Below are positions 9,019-17,481 of a stretch of DNA of 64,000 nt, piece after piece (within the stretch, counting starts at the first letter, position 1; every line of letters begins with the position of its first letter). The position numbers and the translations under genes are program-made. The DNA is taken from the NCBI GenBank assembly GCA_039588915.1, contig JBDGYV010000001.1:31605-95604 (forward strand). The letters are read 5' to 3'. Source of the stretch: CAMYLR01 sp039588915. Lineage in GTDB: Bacteria > Gemmatimonadota > Gemmatimonadetes > JACCXV01 > JAHWKZ01. Below the pieces are notes generated by a model that saw nothing but the letters and a program-made list of their open reading frames with translations, had not been told where the DNA came from and ran no database searches.

Positions 9019-10316
9019 GTCGTTTCGATCGGCTTCCCGGAACGCGCGACTTCTATCCCGACGAGATGCGGGTCCGCCGATGGATCGAGGATCGCTGGCG
9101 CGAGGTGGCGCTTCGCTATGGGTTCGAAGAGTACGATGCGCCGGTGATCGAGCCGCTCGCGCTGTTTACTGATAAATCCGGCGAGGAGATCGTCGAACAG
9201 ATCTACTCATTTGTCGATCGTGGCGATCGGCACATCGCGCTCCGCCCTGAGATGACGCCATCGCTGGCGCGGATGGTTGCCGCGAGAAGCCAGGGATTGC
9301 CTAAGCCGATCAAGTGGTTCTCTATCCCGCGGCTGTTCCGCTATGAGCGCCCGCAACGCGGTCGCTTTCGCGAGTTTTGGCAGCTCAACCTCGATATCCT
9401 CGGTGTCGCGGGTGTCGAAGCCGATGCCGAGATTATGGCCGCCGGTGTCGACGCCCTGCGGGCGTGTGGTTTGACTGCCGAAGACTTCGAGTTGCGGTAC
9501 AGCGACCGCCGCGTCCTGGACCTCGTACTGGATGGTCTAGGAATAGACGTCGGAGCGCGCCCCTCCGTGTACACAGCTCTGGACAAGCTCGTGCGGGTGG
9601 GCGAAGAGGCAGTGCTCGCCGAGCTGGCCAAGGCCGGCGTCCCCGATGAAGAGGCGCGTGTGCTGATGCGCACGATCACCGGACGCCACCTTGATGTGCT
9701 CGAAGCGCTGAAACTGCCGACCGAGCGTCTCGAGCGCGAGGTCGATCGGATGACTCGTCTCGGAGCGTACGTGGAGGCGTACGGTGTTGATGAGTTCTGC
9801 GTGTTCGATCTGACGGTGGTCCGCGGTCTTGCGTACTACACCGGTGTTGTCTTCGAGATGTACGACCGAAAAGGCGCCCTGCGAGCGCTCTGCGGTGGGG
9901 GCCGTTACGACGACCTGCTCGAGTCCGTTGGGGGTCAGGCGATGCCGGCGGTTGGATTCGGGCTGGGTGAGGCGGTTCTTATTGAGCTGCTGGAGGCTCG
10001 AGACCGCCTTCCCGTTGGACCGTCGCGTTGCGCGGTGTTTGTGATTCCGGTGTCGGCGGACGACCGGAAAGCGGCCATCGAAGTGCTGAGCAAGCTGCGA
10101 GGCGCCGGTGTCGCCAGCGATCTGGCGCTACGCGATCAGTCTGTTGCCAAGGCGCTGAAGCGGGCTACCCAGGCGAGTGCCCGCGCCGCTGTTCTGATTG
10201 GTGAGCGGGAGCGTGAGAGTGGTCGCTTGACGTTCAGGGAGCTGGACACCGGGAACGAGACAATGCTCACGGTTGAGCAGATCGTCGCGAGGCTCAGCTA
10301 CGGCGCGCCCGCGTAA
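9015..10316 (+). CDS. hisS: Histidine--tRNA ligase
   Basis: A 433-residue class II aminoacyl-tRNA synthetase. The N-terminus carries GTRDFYPDEM, motif 2 is in the RPEMTPSLARM to RYERPQRGRFREF region, and the histidine-binding GLAYYTG and GGGRYDDL motifs (motif 3) are present. The C-terminal anticodon-binding domain starts near residue 335 (CAVFVIPVSADD). ATG 9015 overlaps the folC stop and is preferred over the upstream in-frame start at 8997. The gene is followed by a short gap holding the remnant of another gene before guaA. Confidence 0.96.
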   Translation: MSRFDRLPGTRDFYPDEMRVRRWIEDRWREVALRYGFEEYDAPVIEPLALFTDKSGEEIVEQIYSFVDRGDRHIALRPEMTPSLARMVAARSQGLPKPIKWFSIPRLFRYERPQRGRFREFWQLNLDILGVAGVEADAEIMAAGVDALRACGLTAEDFELRYSDRRVLDLVLDGLGIDVGARPSVYTALDKLVRVGEEAVLAELAKAGVPDEEARVLMRTITGRHLDVLEALKLPTERLEREVDRMTRLGAYVEAYGVDEFCVFDLTVVRGLAYYTGVVFEMYDRKGALRALCGGGRYDDLLESVGGQAMPAVGFGLGEAVLIELLEARDRLPVGPSRCAVFVIPVSADDRKAAIEVLSKLRGAGVASDLALRDQSVAKALKRATQASARAAVLIGERERESGRLTFRELDTGNETMLTVEQIVARLSYGAPA

Positions 10317-10332
10317 GGGGAGAGGTGGGGTG

Positions 10333-10398
10333 GTGAGGATCGGGCTGATCAGCGACACGCACGATCATGTCATCCAGATCGAATTTCATGAGTTCTGA
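10333..10398 (+). pseudogene. Remnant N-terminus of a YfcE/MJ0936-type metallophosphoesterase
   Basis: A GTG start 16 bases after hisS opens a 21-codon frame whose first residues are VRIGLISDTHDHV. That is the signature first strand and metal-binding D-x-H loop at the N-terminus of calcineurin-like phosphodiesterases of the YfcE family. After His12-Val13 the similarity stops and the frame ends at the TGA at 10396. The rest of such a gene is absent, so I read this as the scar of a deletion that fused the gene's start to the guaA upstream region. It overlaps the predicted guaA start, so it might still act as a short leader frame. The identification rests on about 12 residues. Confidence 0.6.
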
Positions 10399-11962
10399 AC
10401 CGCTCGGTTCTGAAGGGCGGCCAAGATCGTGGATGTTGATCCTCGACTTCGGCGGCCAATACACGCAACTCATCGCGCGCCGCATTCGCGAGCAGCGCGT
10501 CTACTGCGAGATCCACCCCTACGATCTGGATCCGGGCACGATTCGGGCTTGGGGACCAGCAGGGATCATCCTGTCGGGTGGCCCGTCGAGCGTCTACGAC
10601 GCGGACGCGCCCCAGCCCCCAGCGGGGCTGCTCGATCTTCCGGTGCCGATCCTCGGGATCTGCTACGGGATGCAGCTGTTGGCGCAGTACGACGGTGGCG
10701 GCGTCGAACCCACGACGGAGCGTGAGTACGGTCGCACGACGCTGATCGTTGAGGAACCGGTCGGCCTGTTCGAGGGGTTCGAGCAAGGTCAGTCGCTCAG
10801 CGTTTGGATGAGTCACGGTGACCGGGTCGAAGTGGTGCCCCATCGCTACGTGCGATACGCGGTCTCGAGCGATCAGACGGTGGCCGCGTTCGGGAATCCC
10901 GAGACCCGACGATATGGTGTTCAGTTCCATCCCGAGGTCGTTCACACTGAGCGCGGTGAGGAGTTGCTATCAAACTTCCTGTTCGACGTTTGCAGTTGTG
11001 AGCCGACGTGGACGATGGCGTCTTTCATCGTGCGCGCCGAGCACGCGATCAACGCCCAGGTTGGTGACCGACAGGTCGTGTGCGGGCTGTCGGGCGGCGT
11101 CGACTCGGCAGTGGCTGCAGCTCTCGTGCATCGTGCGATTGGTGATCGTCTGACGTGCATCTTCGTTGACACTGGATTGTTGCGAAAAGACGAGCGACTG
11201 CAGGTCGAGCGAACGTTCCGCGAGCACTTGGGTTTCCGGCTGGATGTGGTAGACGCCCGAGGGAGTTTCTTGGCTGACTTGGCCGGCGTAGTCGATCCCG
11301 AAGAAAAGCGGCGGCGGATCGGCCATCGTTTCATCGAAGTGTTTGAAACCGCTGCCAGTGGTATTGGCGACATCGACTTGCTGGTCCAAGGCACGCTGTA
11401 TCCGGATGTGATCGAATCGCTGTCGGTTAGGGGGCCCTCGGCGACAATAAAGACCCACCACAATGTAGGTGGATTGCCTGAAGCGATGCGCCTCGAAATC
11501 GTGGAGCCACTGCGCGAACTGTTCAAGGACGAAGTGAGACAGGTGGGGCGTGAGCTGGGGTTGCCGGAGGAGATTGTCGGGCGGCATCCGTTTCCAGGGC
11601 CCGGTCTTGCGATTCGGGTGCTGGGCGAGGTTACGTCCGAACGCGTGAAGTTGCTGCGCCAAGTTGATGCCATCTACCTACAGGAGATCCGCGCCGCCGG
11701 TCTGTACGATCAGATATGGCAGGCATTCGCGGTGTTGTTGCCGGTAAAGGCGGTGGGTGTGATGGGCGATGCGCGGACGTACGAGCACGTCGTAGCGCTG
11801 CGGGCGGTTACTTCGCGAGACGGGATGACGGCCGACTGGTACCCGTTTTCGCCGGATTTCCTTAGTCGGGTTGCGAACCAGATCATCAACCAGGTTCGTG
11901 GCGTCAATCGTGTCACCTATGATGTGTCGAGCAAACCACCGGCGACGATCGAGTGGGAGTAG
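10367..11962 (+). CDS. guaA: GMP synthase (glutamine-hydrolysing)
   Basis: A 531-residue enzyme that converts XMP to GMP with glutamine as nitrogen donor. The class I glutamine amidotransferase domain has the nucleophile Cys99 (GICYGMQ) and the QFHPEV His/Glu motif. The ATP-pyrophosphatase domain carries the PP-loop SGGVDS, and the C-terminal dimerisation domain ends KPPATIEWE, as expected. The conserved part starts only at WMLILDFGGQYTQ, so the first ~22 residues are non-conserved. Starts at 10388 or 10433 are also possible, and the 10367 ATG lies inside the phosphoesterase remnant. Confidence 0.96.
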   Translation: MSSRSNFMSSEPLGSEGRPRSWMLILDFGGQYTQLIARRIREQRVYCEIHPYDLDPGTIRAWGPAGIILSGGPSSVYDADAPQPPAGLLDLPVPILGICYGMQLLAQYDGGGVEPTTEREYGRTTLIVEEPVGLFEGFEQGQSLSVWMSHGDRVEVVPHRYVRYAVSSDQTVAAFGNPETRRYGVQFHPEVVHTERGEELLSNFLFDVCSCEPTWTMASFIVRAEHAINAQVGDRQVVCGLSGGVDSAVAAALVHRAIGDRLTCIFVDTGLLRKDERLQVERTFREHLGFRLDVVDARGSFLADLAGVVDPEEKRRRIGHRFIEVFETAASGIGDIDLLVQGTLYPDVIESLSVRGPSATIKTHHNVGGLPEAMRLEIVEPLRELFKDEVRQVGRELGLPEEIVGRHPFPGPGLAIRVLGEVTSERVKLLRQVDAIYLQEIRAAGLYDQIWQAFAVLLPVKAVGVMGDARTYEHVVALRAVTSRDGMTADWYPFSPDFLSRVANQIINQVRGVNRVTYDVSSKPPATIEWE

Positions 11963-11968
11963 GATCGG

Positions 11969-12346
11969 TTAAGGCTCACTCTGCGGTGGACGCGGGAACT
12001 GGGCTGCACGCTGCACGGAGTCAGGGCGGATCGCCGACAGCGAATCCACGCGGGCTTTGACTTGTCGGTACAACTCGGCCATGAAGTCGGCGTCAGAGCC
12101 ATGGGTGGTGGCGAATCGCTCCAGGTCATCCGCGGAAACCTCGAAGTCAGCCAGGATGGCGCTGCGGCGCAAGCGGTAGGCGGCGGTGTCGGGTAGCATT
12201 GCAATTCGCGCGACCACCAGCTCACCGAAGACCTGAGCGAAAGTCCGAGACGAGATCGTCGTCGGTGCGACGGGCGGCTCGGGCCGATCGTCGCAACCCA
12301 TCAGGCTGGCGCTCAGGAGCACCACGAGAATCAGACATCGGGACAC
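11969..12346 (-). CDS. Small lipoprotein of unknown function
   Basis: The only convincing minus-strand gene in the window: 125 residues from a GTG at 12346. It has a hydrophobic signal (LILVVLLSASLMGC) with a good lipobox L-M-G-C, putting the lipidated Cys at position 18. The mature part is mostly helical and charged, ending in a Pro-rich tail. The layout (short lipoprotein, conserved LADFEVSADDLERF-like helix) loosely recalls DUF4296-type lipoproteins, but I am not certain of this. It is convergent with guaA (6 bases between stops) and divergent from the TPR gene. The longer open frame upstream of 12346 is not typical protein. Confidence 0.72.
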   Translation of the reverse strand: MSRCLILVVLLSASLMGCDDRPEPPVAPTTISSRTFAQVFGELVVARIAMLPDTAAYRLRRSAILADFEVSADDLERFATTHGSDADFMAELYRQVKARVDSLSAIRPDSVQRAAQFPRPPQSEP

Positions 12347-12394
12347 AGCGCTCAAGATCGGCTGCCTGGTGTCGACCGGCCAGCGAAGCTCGGC

Positions 12395-12424
12395 TTGCGG
12401 CTGTCTTCGGCGGTTCCCTATCTT
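12395..12424 (+). promoter_or_regulatory. Predicted sigma70-type promoter for the TPR/lptE operon
   Basis: TTGCGG (12395-12400) and TATCTT (12419-12424) are separated by 18 bases, and the ATG of the TPR gene begins only 9 bases after the -10. Transcription would start 0-4 bases before the ATG, implying a leaderless or nearly leaderless mRNA. The prediction comes from consensus matching only. Confidence 0.45.
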
Positions 12425-12433
12425 GGCCGCCTT

Positions 12434-13342
12434 ATGTTTTCTGTACGAACCACCTCGCGGCTGGTCTGGGTCTTGCTCGCTGCGGTCACTCTCGTGTTGA
12501 CCACTCGGGTCGATGACCTCGTTGCTCAGGGACAGGGTCCTCCGTCTAACGCCCTGACGTTGTTTCATTTGGCCGAAGAGGCGCGATACCACGGTGATGC
12601 GAGCACGGCTGAGGTGTGGCTACGGCACGCGGTAGAGCTCGATCCGGACGCTACTACTCTACGGCTCGAGTGGGCTTCCGTTTTGTTGCAGCTCGGGCGA
12701 ACTGAAACCGCCGCCGAAGCGCTCTCTGAGCTCTTGGATACGATCCACGAGTTGGAGCTCGATCAGCCGGAACGGGCTGCGTCGTATCATCGGCTCCAGG
12801 CGATCGTTGCGTCACAGCGTGGCGATCACGACGCCGCTATCGAGTTGTATGAGCGAGCGGCTCGGTTCGCGCCTCGGGATATTCGGCTCCGATTCCAGCT
12901 GATCGGGCTTCATCGGGCGCGGGGCTCGATTGAGGGAACGCTGACTCACCTAAAGACGGCAGCCGATTTACGACCCCAGTCGGTTGAGTTGCGGGTCGAG
13001 ATCGGCCGCTTGACGCTCGCTCTCGAACAGTGGTCGGAGGCAGAAGGCCACTTTCGGACGGTGGTCGCCATGGACGCGGTCAACACTGGTGCTTGGCAAG
13101 GCCTTGGGCAGGCGCTGGTTGCCCAGGGTCGTTTGGCGGCCGGGGAGGAGGCTCTTTTGACCGGCATCGCAGAGATCCCCGAGTCGGCTCCGCTCCATGA
13201 GCAGCTGGGCGACGTCCTTTACGAACAGGATCGTCTCGAGGCAGCACTCGCAGCGTATCGCAAGGCAGCCCAGCTCACTCCCGCCGGCTCCAGTGATCTG
13301 CAAGCCAAGATCGACCGCGCAGAGGCGGCGCTAATCGAGTGA
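12434..13342 (+). CDS. Secreted/periplasmic tetratricopeptide-repeat protein
   Basis: 302 residues beginning with a signal sequence or N-terminal anchor (hydrophobic LVWVLLAAVTLVLTT at about 10-24). The body is a series of TPR-like helix pairs, for example AEVWLRHAVELDPDATTLRLEW, the GDHDAAIELYERAARFAPRD unit, and a last repeat LEAALAAYRKAAQLTPAG. TPR arrays mediate protein contacts, so a scaffold role in the envelope is likely but the partner is unknown. ATG 12434 fits the promoter geometry and gives a clean signal. It is followed, with a 4-base overlap, by a lipoprotein and then lptE, suggesting outer-membrane biogenesis. Confidence 0.82.
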   Translation: MFSVRTTSRLVWVLLAAVTLVLTTRVDDLVAQGQGPPSNALTLFHLAEEARYHGDASTAEVWLRHAVELDPDATTLRLEWASVLLQLGRTETAAEALSELLDTIHELELDQPERAASYHRLQAIVASQRGDHDAAIELYERAARFAPRDIRLRFQLIGLHRARGSIEGTLTHLKTAADLRPQSVELRVEIGRLTLALEQWSEAEGHFRTVVAMDAVNTGAWQGLGQALVAQGRLAAGEEALLTGIAEIPESAPLHEQLGDVLYEQDRLEAALAAYRKAAQLTPAGSSDLQAKIDRAEAALIE

Positions 13343-14064
13343 TCCGAATCCGGGCGTCGCTTGCGACGGTGCTGTTTGCCGCGTGCACTACAACGCTCCA
13401 GACAGAGGCTCGCCGTGCTGCCGAGACGGGAATCGACCCAGCTCCGCTGGTGGCCGAGCTGCAAGCTCGCTACGCGGAGATCGAGGCCACCAAGCGGATC
13501 TTCTCGGTCACACTGATCGAGGGGCGGCGGCGCTTCGCAGGTGATGGTGCGATCGAGTATCGCGCCGACCCCAAGACTTTAACCGCGGATGTCTTCGGTC
13601 CACATGACACCCCGATATTGCACGTGCGGTTGGTGGGAGAGATGTTGACCGTGCGTTTGCCCCAGGAAGGCGAGATCCTGACTGGGCGGCTGGGTGACCC
13701 AAAGTTCGCCGTTCTGACCGGGGAACGCGCGTTGGCGTCACCCGAGGTGCTGGGAGCGTTGTTGGGGGCGTACGACATAGCTCGCCTGACCGAGGACGCA
13801 GAATGGACCGCAGCGTTCGCAAATGGTGAGCGTCGCACCCTCTATATTTCCCGTGCGGGCACCATCCATGCGCTGACCCTTGCGGGGAACTCATCGTGGC
13901 TAGTCGAGTATCGTCAGGAACGAGCGGGCCGATTGATCTATCGTGTCCGATTTAGCGATTTTCAGCCAGTGGATGCGCGTCACACACCCAGAAAAGTCGT
14001 TCTGCGCGACTACGTCAAGGAGCGCCAGCTTGTATTCGATGTTCGCAAAGAAGATAGACCTTAG
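13339..14064 (+). CDS. LolB-like/DUF4292-type lipoprotein
   Basis: 241 residues from a GTG overlapping the TPR gene's stop. An N-terminal hydrophobic segment ends in FAAC (Cys16), a slightly non-canonical lipobox. The mature sequence has the LolA/LolB-fold pattern: a helix with YAEIEATKRIFSVTLIEG, then paired strands such as GAIEYRADPKTLTADVFG, and a late VRFSDFQPVDARHTPRKVVLRD segment. This fits outer-membrane lipoproteins related to LolB or DUF4292. With lolA in the window and lptE next, it may serve as a lipoprotein acceptor at the outer membrane; that role is inference. Confidence 0.65.
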   Translation: MIRIRASLATVLFAACTTTLQTEARRAAETGIDPAPLVAELQARYAEIEATKRIFSVTLIEGRRRFAGDGAIEYRADPKTLTADVFGPHDTPILHVRLVGEMLTVRLPQEGEILTGRLGDPKFAVLTGERALASPEVLGALLGAYDIARLTEDAEWTAAFANGERRTLYISRAGTIHALTLAGNSSWLVEYRQERAGRLIYRVRFSDFQPVDARHTPRKVVLRDYVKERQLVFDVRKEDRP

Positions 14065-14575
14065 ATCCGTCACGAAGGCGGATTGCTACCGTTGGCTTGC
14101 GTTGGGACTTTTCGTGACAGGCTGCGGGTACTCGTTTCGATCCCCGGTGCCGTCGCATTTGAATACAGTTTACGTGGCGACATTCGACAACGAGACACGT
14201 GAGTTTCAGCTTACTCAGCAACTGACCGAACGAATCATAAACGAGTTCCTCGGCGAGTCGCGACTAGAGCTAGTGAGCGATGAAGACGAAGCGGATCTGG
14301 TCATCCAGGGCGCGATTCTCGACTACGAGGAAGAAGCGCTCTCCTACGATCCCGGGGAGACGGTGAACCCGGACGTGTTCACGCGCCGCGTGGTACTTAG
14401 GATCGATATCGAGCTTCTGGACGAAGTCCGGGAGCAGACGCTGTGGCAGAATCGGGCGTTGACCGAATGGGGCGAATTCAACGAGGACGAAGGTGAAGAC
14501 CGGGAGACCGGTATCGAGCGAGCGATTGAAAAGATCGCCGAGGAGGTTCTTCGCCACGTGGCCGAGGAGTTCTGA
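14039..14575 (+). CDS. lptE: LPS-assembly lipoprotein LptE
   Basis: A 178-residue lipoprotein with a textbook lipobox V-T-G-C (Cys29), immediately followed by GYSFRS, the signature start of mature LptE. LptE plugs the LptD barrel that inserts lipopolysaccharide in the outer leaflet. The body shows VYVATFDNETRE, LTERIINEFL and ADLVIQGAILDYEEEALSYD, all typical of the family. ATG 14039 overlaps the upstream gene by 26 bases; this start gives a proper signal peptide, whereas the longer frame does not. Confidence 0.88.
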   Translation: MFAKKIDLRSVTKADCYRWLALGLFVTGCGYSFRSPVPSHLNTVYVATFDNETREFQLTQQLTERIINEFLGESRLELVSDEDEADLVIQGAILDYEEEALSYDPGETVNPDVFTRRVVLRIDIELLDEVREQTLWQNRALTEWGEFNEDEGEDRETGIERAIEKIAEEVLRHVAEEF

Positions 14576-14913
14576 TGGGATCGCTCCTGAGGTTGGTACT
14601 GCTCGCAGCTGGACTCTACATTGGTTATCTACTCGCGACGCCTCATATCCGGGCATGGCGCTTCAAAGACGCCATGACCCAATCGGTACGTTTTGCGGAC
14701 GTGAGCACGACCGAAGCGATGCGGCAGGCACTTCTGGAGTCGGCCGATGAACTCGACGTTCCGCTATCACCACACCGGCTTCGGGTGCGCGGCCAGCGAG
14801 ACGGGACAGTGAACATCTCCGCGGCCTGGGAAGAGATCGTCCGCGTGCCCGCGTGGCGGTTCGGCGAGTGGGTCGACACGCTGCGCTTCGGCTACGAGGT
14901 TAGAGGACCGTAA
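14575..14913 (+). CDS. Small single-pass membrane protein, unknown function
   Basis: 112 residues whose ATG overlaps the last base of lptE. One N-terminal transmembrane segment (about 4-22, LLRLVLLAAGLYIGYLLA) is followed by a soluble domain of one helix-rich and one strand-rich half (LRVRGQRDGTVNISAAWEE). The size and layout resemble small DUF4845-type envelope proteins, but I do not recognise it firmly. Its tight coupling to lptE suggests an envelope role. Confidence 0.65.
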   Translation: MGSLLRLVLLAAGLYIGYLLATPHIRAWRFKDAMTQSVRFADVSTTEAMRQALLESADELDVPLSPHRLRVRGQRDGTVNISAAWEEIVRVPAWRFGEWVDTLRFGYEVRGP

Positions 14914-14916
14914 CGG

Positions 14917-15435
14917 ATGAGCCCGCTACTGCAAAAGAAAGTCTTGGTTCTCAACCAGAACTACGAACCGTTGTCCGTGTGCCGGGCACAGCGTGCGGTA
15001 GTGATGGTCGTTTTAGGTAAGGCCGAGATCGTCGAGCGCTACGACTCCGAGGTGCATTCGGTATCGTGTGTCGTACCGTTGCCGTCTGTTGTCCGTTTGT
15101 CGGTCTACATTCATGCGCCCCAAAAGCGGGTTGCGTTGACTCGTCGTAACGTGCTGCGACGGGACAGCTACCGATGCCAGTACTGCGGCACGCGTCGAGG
15201 ACCGATGACGACGGATCACGTCGTTCCCCGTTCCGCGCGTGGTCGGGACACTTGGACAAACTTGGTTTGCGCGTGCGTTCGCTGTAACAATAGGAAGGGA
15301 AACCGTACACCCGAACAAGCAGGCCTATCCCTAGCGCGACCGCCCCGACGTCCGCACCCGTTCACTCACATCACGTACTTCGCATCAGTCCCAGACCAGC
15401 GGTGGCGACCTTACCTACTCGTCGGCCGATTCTAG
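14917..15435 (+). CDS. HNH endonuclease family protein
   Basis: 172 residues. The N-terminal KVLVLNQNYEPLSVC segment and central HNH module (RDSYRCQYCG, then TTDHVVPRSARGR, then CVRCNNRKGNRTP) are typical of the widespread stand-alone HNH proteins often labelled McrA-like. Zinc-binding CxxC pairs and the catalytic DHV histidine are present. No methylase or restriction partner lies nearby, so a restriction role is unsupported; the biological function of this housekeeping-associated HNH family is unclear. Confidence 0.88.
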   Translation: MSPLLQKKVLVLNQNYEPLSVCRAQRAVVMVVLGKAEIVERYDSEVHSVSCVVPLPSVVRLSVYIHAPQKRVALTRRNVLRRDSYRCQYCGTRRGPMTTDHVVPRSARGRDTWTNLVCACVRCNNRKGNRTPEQAGLSLARPPRRPHPFTHITYFASVPDQRWRPYLLVGRF

Positions 15436-15476
15436 GATCCGCCTGACCGCCTGGTTCCGCCAACGTACGGAGTAAC

Positions 15477-16745
15477 ATGGAAGAGGTCGCTCACTTCGTC
15501 GAAGTCGGACACTTCTTTTTCATCTTCATAGTCGTGTTGCTTTCGGCGAAGCTGATGGGAGAGCTGTTCGAGCGCATTGGTCAACCGGCGGTACTGGGAG
15601 AGCTGGTTGCGGGAGTGATTGTCGGCGCTTCGGTGCTGGGGCTGGTCCCGGTCGACCCAGCCGATCCGTACGGGGCGATGGTTCACGTCTTGGCGGAGAT
15701 CGGAGTGGCGATCCTGCTGTTCGAGATCGGTCTCGAGACCGACCTGAGAGAGATGTTCCATGTTGGATCGTCGGCATTGACGGTCGCCGTGGTTGGCATC
15801 GTGCTCCCATTCCTGTTCGGGTACTTGTTCTGGCACTACTACGAGGGTGGAGCGAGTCTAACGGCGATTTTCATTGGCGCTACGCTGACCGCGACATCGG
15901 TTGGGATCACCGCACGCGTGCTGACTGATCTTGATAAGATCAACAGCGCCGAGGCGCGGATCATCATCGGTGCGGCGGTTATCGACGACATTCTCGGATT
16001 GTTGATTCTAGCGGTTGTCGAGGGCCTCGCTTCGACCGGCACGATCTCGGTTGTCGGTGTTGTCAAGTTATTCTCGCTGGCGGTGGGATTCTTGGCGGTG
16101 GCGATGGCGATCGGGCTCTACACGGCACGGTGGATTTTCGAGCTCGTAAACCGGATGCGTGTGCGCGGGGTGCTGGTCACCTTCGCGCTTGTCTTTGCGC
16201 TGATGCTGGCTTTTTTCGCTGATCGCGTAGGGTTGGCTCCGATCGTGGGCGCCTTTGCAGCCGGCCTCATTCTGTCGAGGACCAATCAGTTCGACACAAT
16301 CGTCGAACAGATCAAGCCGGTCGCTGATGTCTTTACGCCGATCTTTTTCGTTTCGATTGGTGCCGCGGTAGATGTGTCGATTCTTGACCCGAGAGTTCCC
16401 GAAAATCACGAGATCCTTTTGGTTGGAGCTGGGTTGTTTGTTATCGCCGTGATCGGCAAGGTGGCGGCCGGCTACAGCGTGATGCGAAGGGAGATCAACA
16501 AACTCGTGATCGGCGCGGGAATGGTCCCGCGCGGAGAAGTGGGGTTGATCTTCGCCCAGCTTGGACTTCTGGGGGGCATTCTCACGCAGGATGTTTTCTC
16601 AGCGGTGTTGATCATGGTCATGGCCACGACGCTGGTCACGCCACCGGTCCTCAAGTTGCTCTTCGAGCGTCAATCAGCTGAGACCGAGCCGTCGGACGAG
16701 CACGACCGGCCGCCGGTCCACCCGGGAATGGGTGGCCTCCCCTAA
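15477..16745 (+). CDS. CPA2-family cation:proton antiporter
   Basis: A 422-residue polytopic membrane protein with about 12-13 transmembrane segments. The paired aspartates of the Na+/H+ exchanger core are in AAVIDDILGLLIL, and the family motifs ETDLREMF and GAFAAGLILSR are present. There is no C-terminal TrkA-N domain: the protein ends in a short hydrophilic tail, so it resembles NapA/KefB-core antiporters rather than full KefB/C. It would exchange Na+ or K+ for H+ at the inner membrane. The GGAGTAAC just before ATG 15477 is a reasonable ribosome site. The end overlaps the glycosyltransferase gene by 14 bases. Confidence 0.9.
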   Translation: MEEVAHFVEVGHFFFIFIVVLLSAKLMGELFERIGQPAVLGELVAGVIVGASVLGLVPVDPADPYGAMVHVLAEIGVAILLFEIGLETDLREMFHVGSSALTVAVVGIVLPFLFGYLFWHYYEGGASLTAIFIGATLTATSVGITARVLTDLDKINSAEARIIIGAAVIDDILGLLILAVVEGLASTGTISVVGVVKLFSLAVGFLAVAMAIGLYTARWIFELVNRMRVRGVLVTFALVFALMLAFFADRVGLAPIVGAFAAGLILSRTNQFDTIVEQIKPVADVFTPIFFVSIGAAVDVSILDPRVPENHEILLVGAGLFVIAVIGKVAAGYSVMRREINKLVIGAGMVPRGEVGLIFAQLGLLGGILTQDVFSAVLIMVMATTLVTPPVLKLLFERQSAETEPSDEHDRPPVHPGMGGLP

Positions 16746-17481
16746 CGATCCGGATCGACCGCTTCTATCCGTCGTCGTTCCCGCCTACAACGAGCGCCCG
16801 ACGATTGCCGAGCAGCTCAGGCGAGTTGCGGTGACGCCGTTCGAGAAAGAAATCGTGGTTGTCGATGACGGGTCGAACGATGGCACGCGCGAGTACTTGT
16901 CGGCAGTCGCCAGTGGAGAGGAGCGAATTCTGGATGGTAACGGACGCGCAGTTCCGACCAGGGTCATTTTCCAGACGAGCAATCAGGGTAAGGGGGCTGC
17001 GCTGCGCCGAGCTTTTGCCGAAGTGGACGGTGACATCGTTCTGGTTCAGGATGCCGATCTGGAGTACGACCCGCGCGATTACAAAGCGCTGGTCAGTCCA
17101 ATTCTCGACGGAGTGGCGGACGTCGTATACGGCTCGCGGTTCCTAGGCGGACCCCAACGCGTGCACTTGTTCTGGCACTCTTTGGGCAATCGCGCGCTGA
17201 CGCTGCTCTCCAATGCGCTCAACAATCTGAACCTGACTGACATGGAGACTGGTTTCAAAGTGTTTCGTCGAGAGGTCATTGAAGCGATCGGTCCAACTCT
17301 CAGGTCGAACCGTTTCGGTATCGAGCCGGAGATCACGGCTAAGGTCGCCCGCCGCGGCTATCGGGTGTACGAAACGCCTATAGCGTATCACGGACGTGAT
17401 TATTGCGGCGGCAAGAAAATCACTTGGCGCGACGGTGTAGCGGCGGTGTACCACGTGGTGCGGTTCCGATTGGCGGATTGA
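16732..17481 (+). CDS. Family 2 glycosyltransferase (polyprenyl-phosphate sugar transferase type)
   Basis: A 249-residue GT-A-fold enzyme. It shows LSVVVPAYNERPTI, IVVVDDGSNDGT and the metal-binding QDADLEYDP motif, followed by YGSRFLGG and TGFKVFRREV. This pattern is that of dolichyl-phosphate mannosyl/glucosyltransferases acting on undecaprenyl phosphate at the inner membrane face. No C-terminal transmembrane pair is seen, so it may be soluble or peripheral. The start is GTG 16732 within the antiporter's last codons, and the stop overlaps the next gene by one base. Confidence 0.88.
   Translation: MASPNDPDRPLLSVVVPAYNERPTIAEQLRRVAVTPFEKEIVVVDDGSNDGTREYLSAVASGEERILDGNGRAVPTRVIFQTSNQGKGAALRRAFAEVDGDIVLVQDADLEYDPRDYKALVSPILDGVADVVYGSRFLGGPQRVHLFWHSLGNRALTLLSNALNNLNLTDMETGFKVFRREVIEAIGPTLRSNRFGIEPEITAKVARRGYRVYETPIAYHGRDYCGGKKITWRDGVAAVYHVVRFRLAD

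Noticed and set aside
14917..15435. HNH gene as part of a restriction or defence system
   Set aside because: No methyltransferase, helicase or other defence gene is adjacent; the neighbours are envelope and transport genes.
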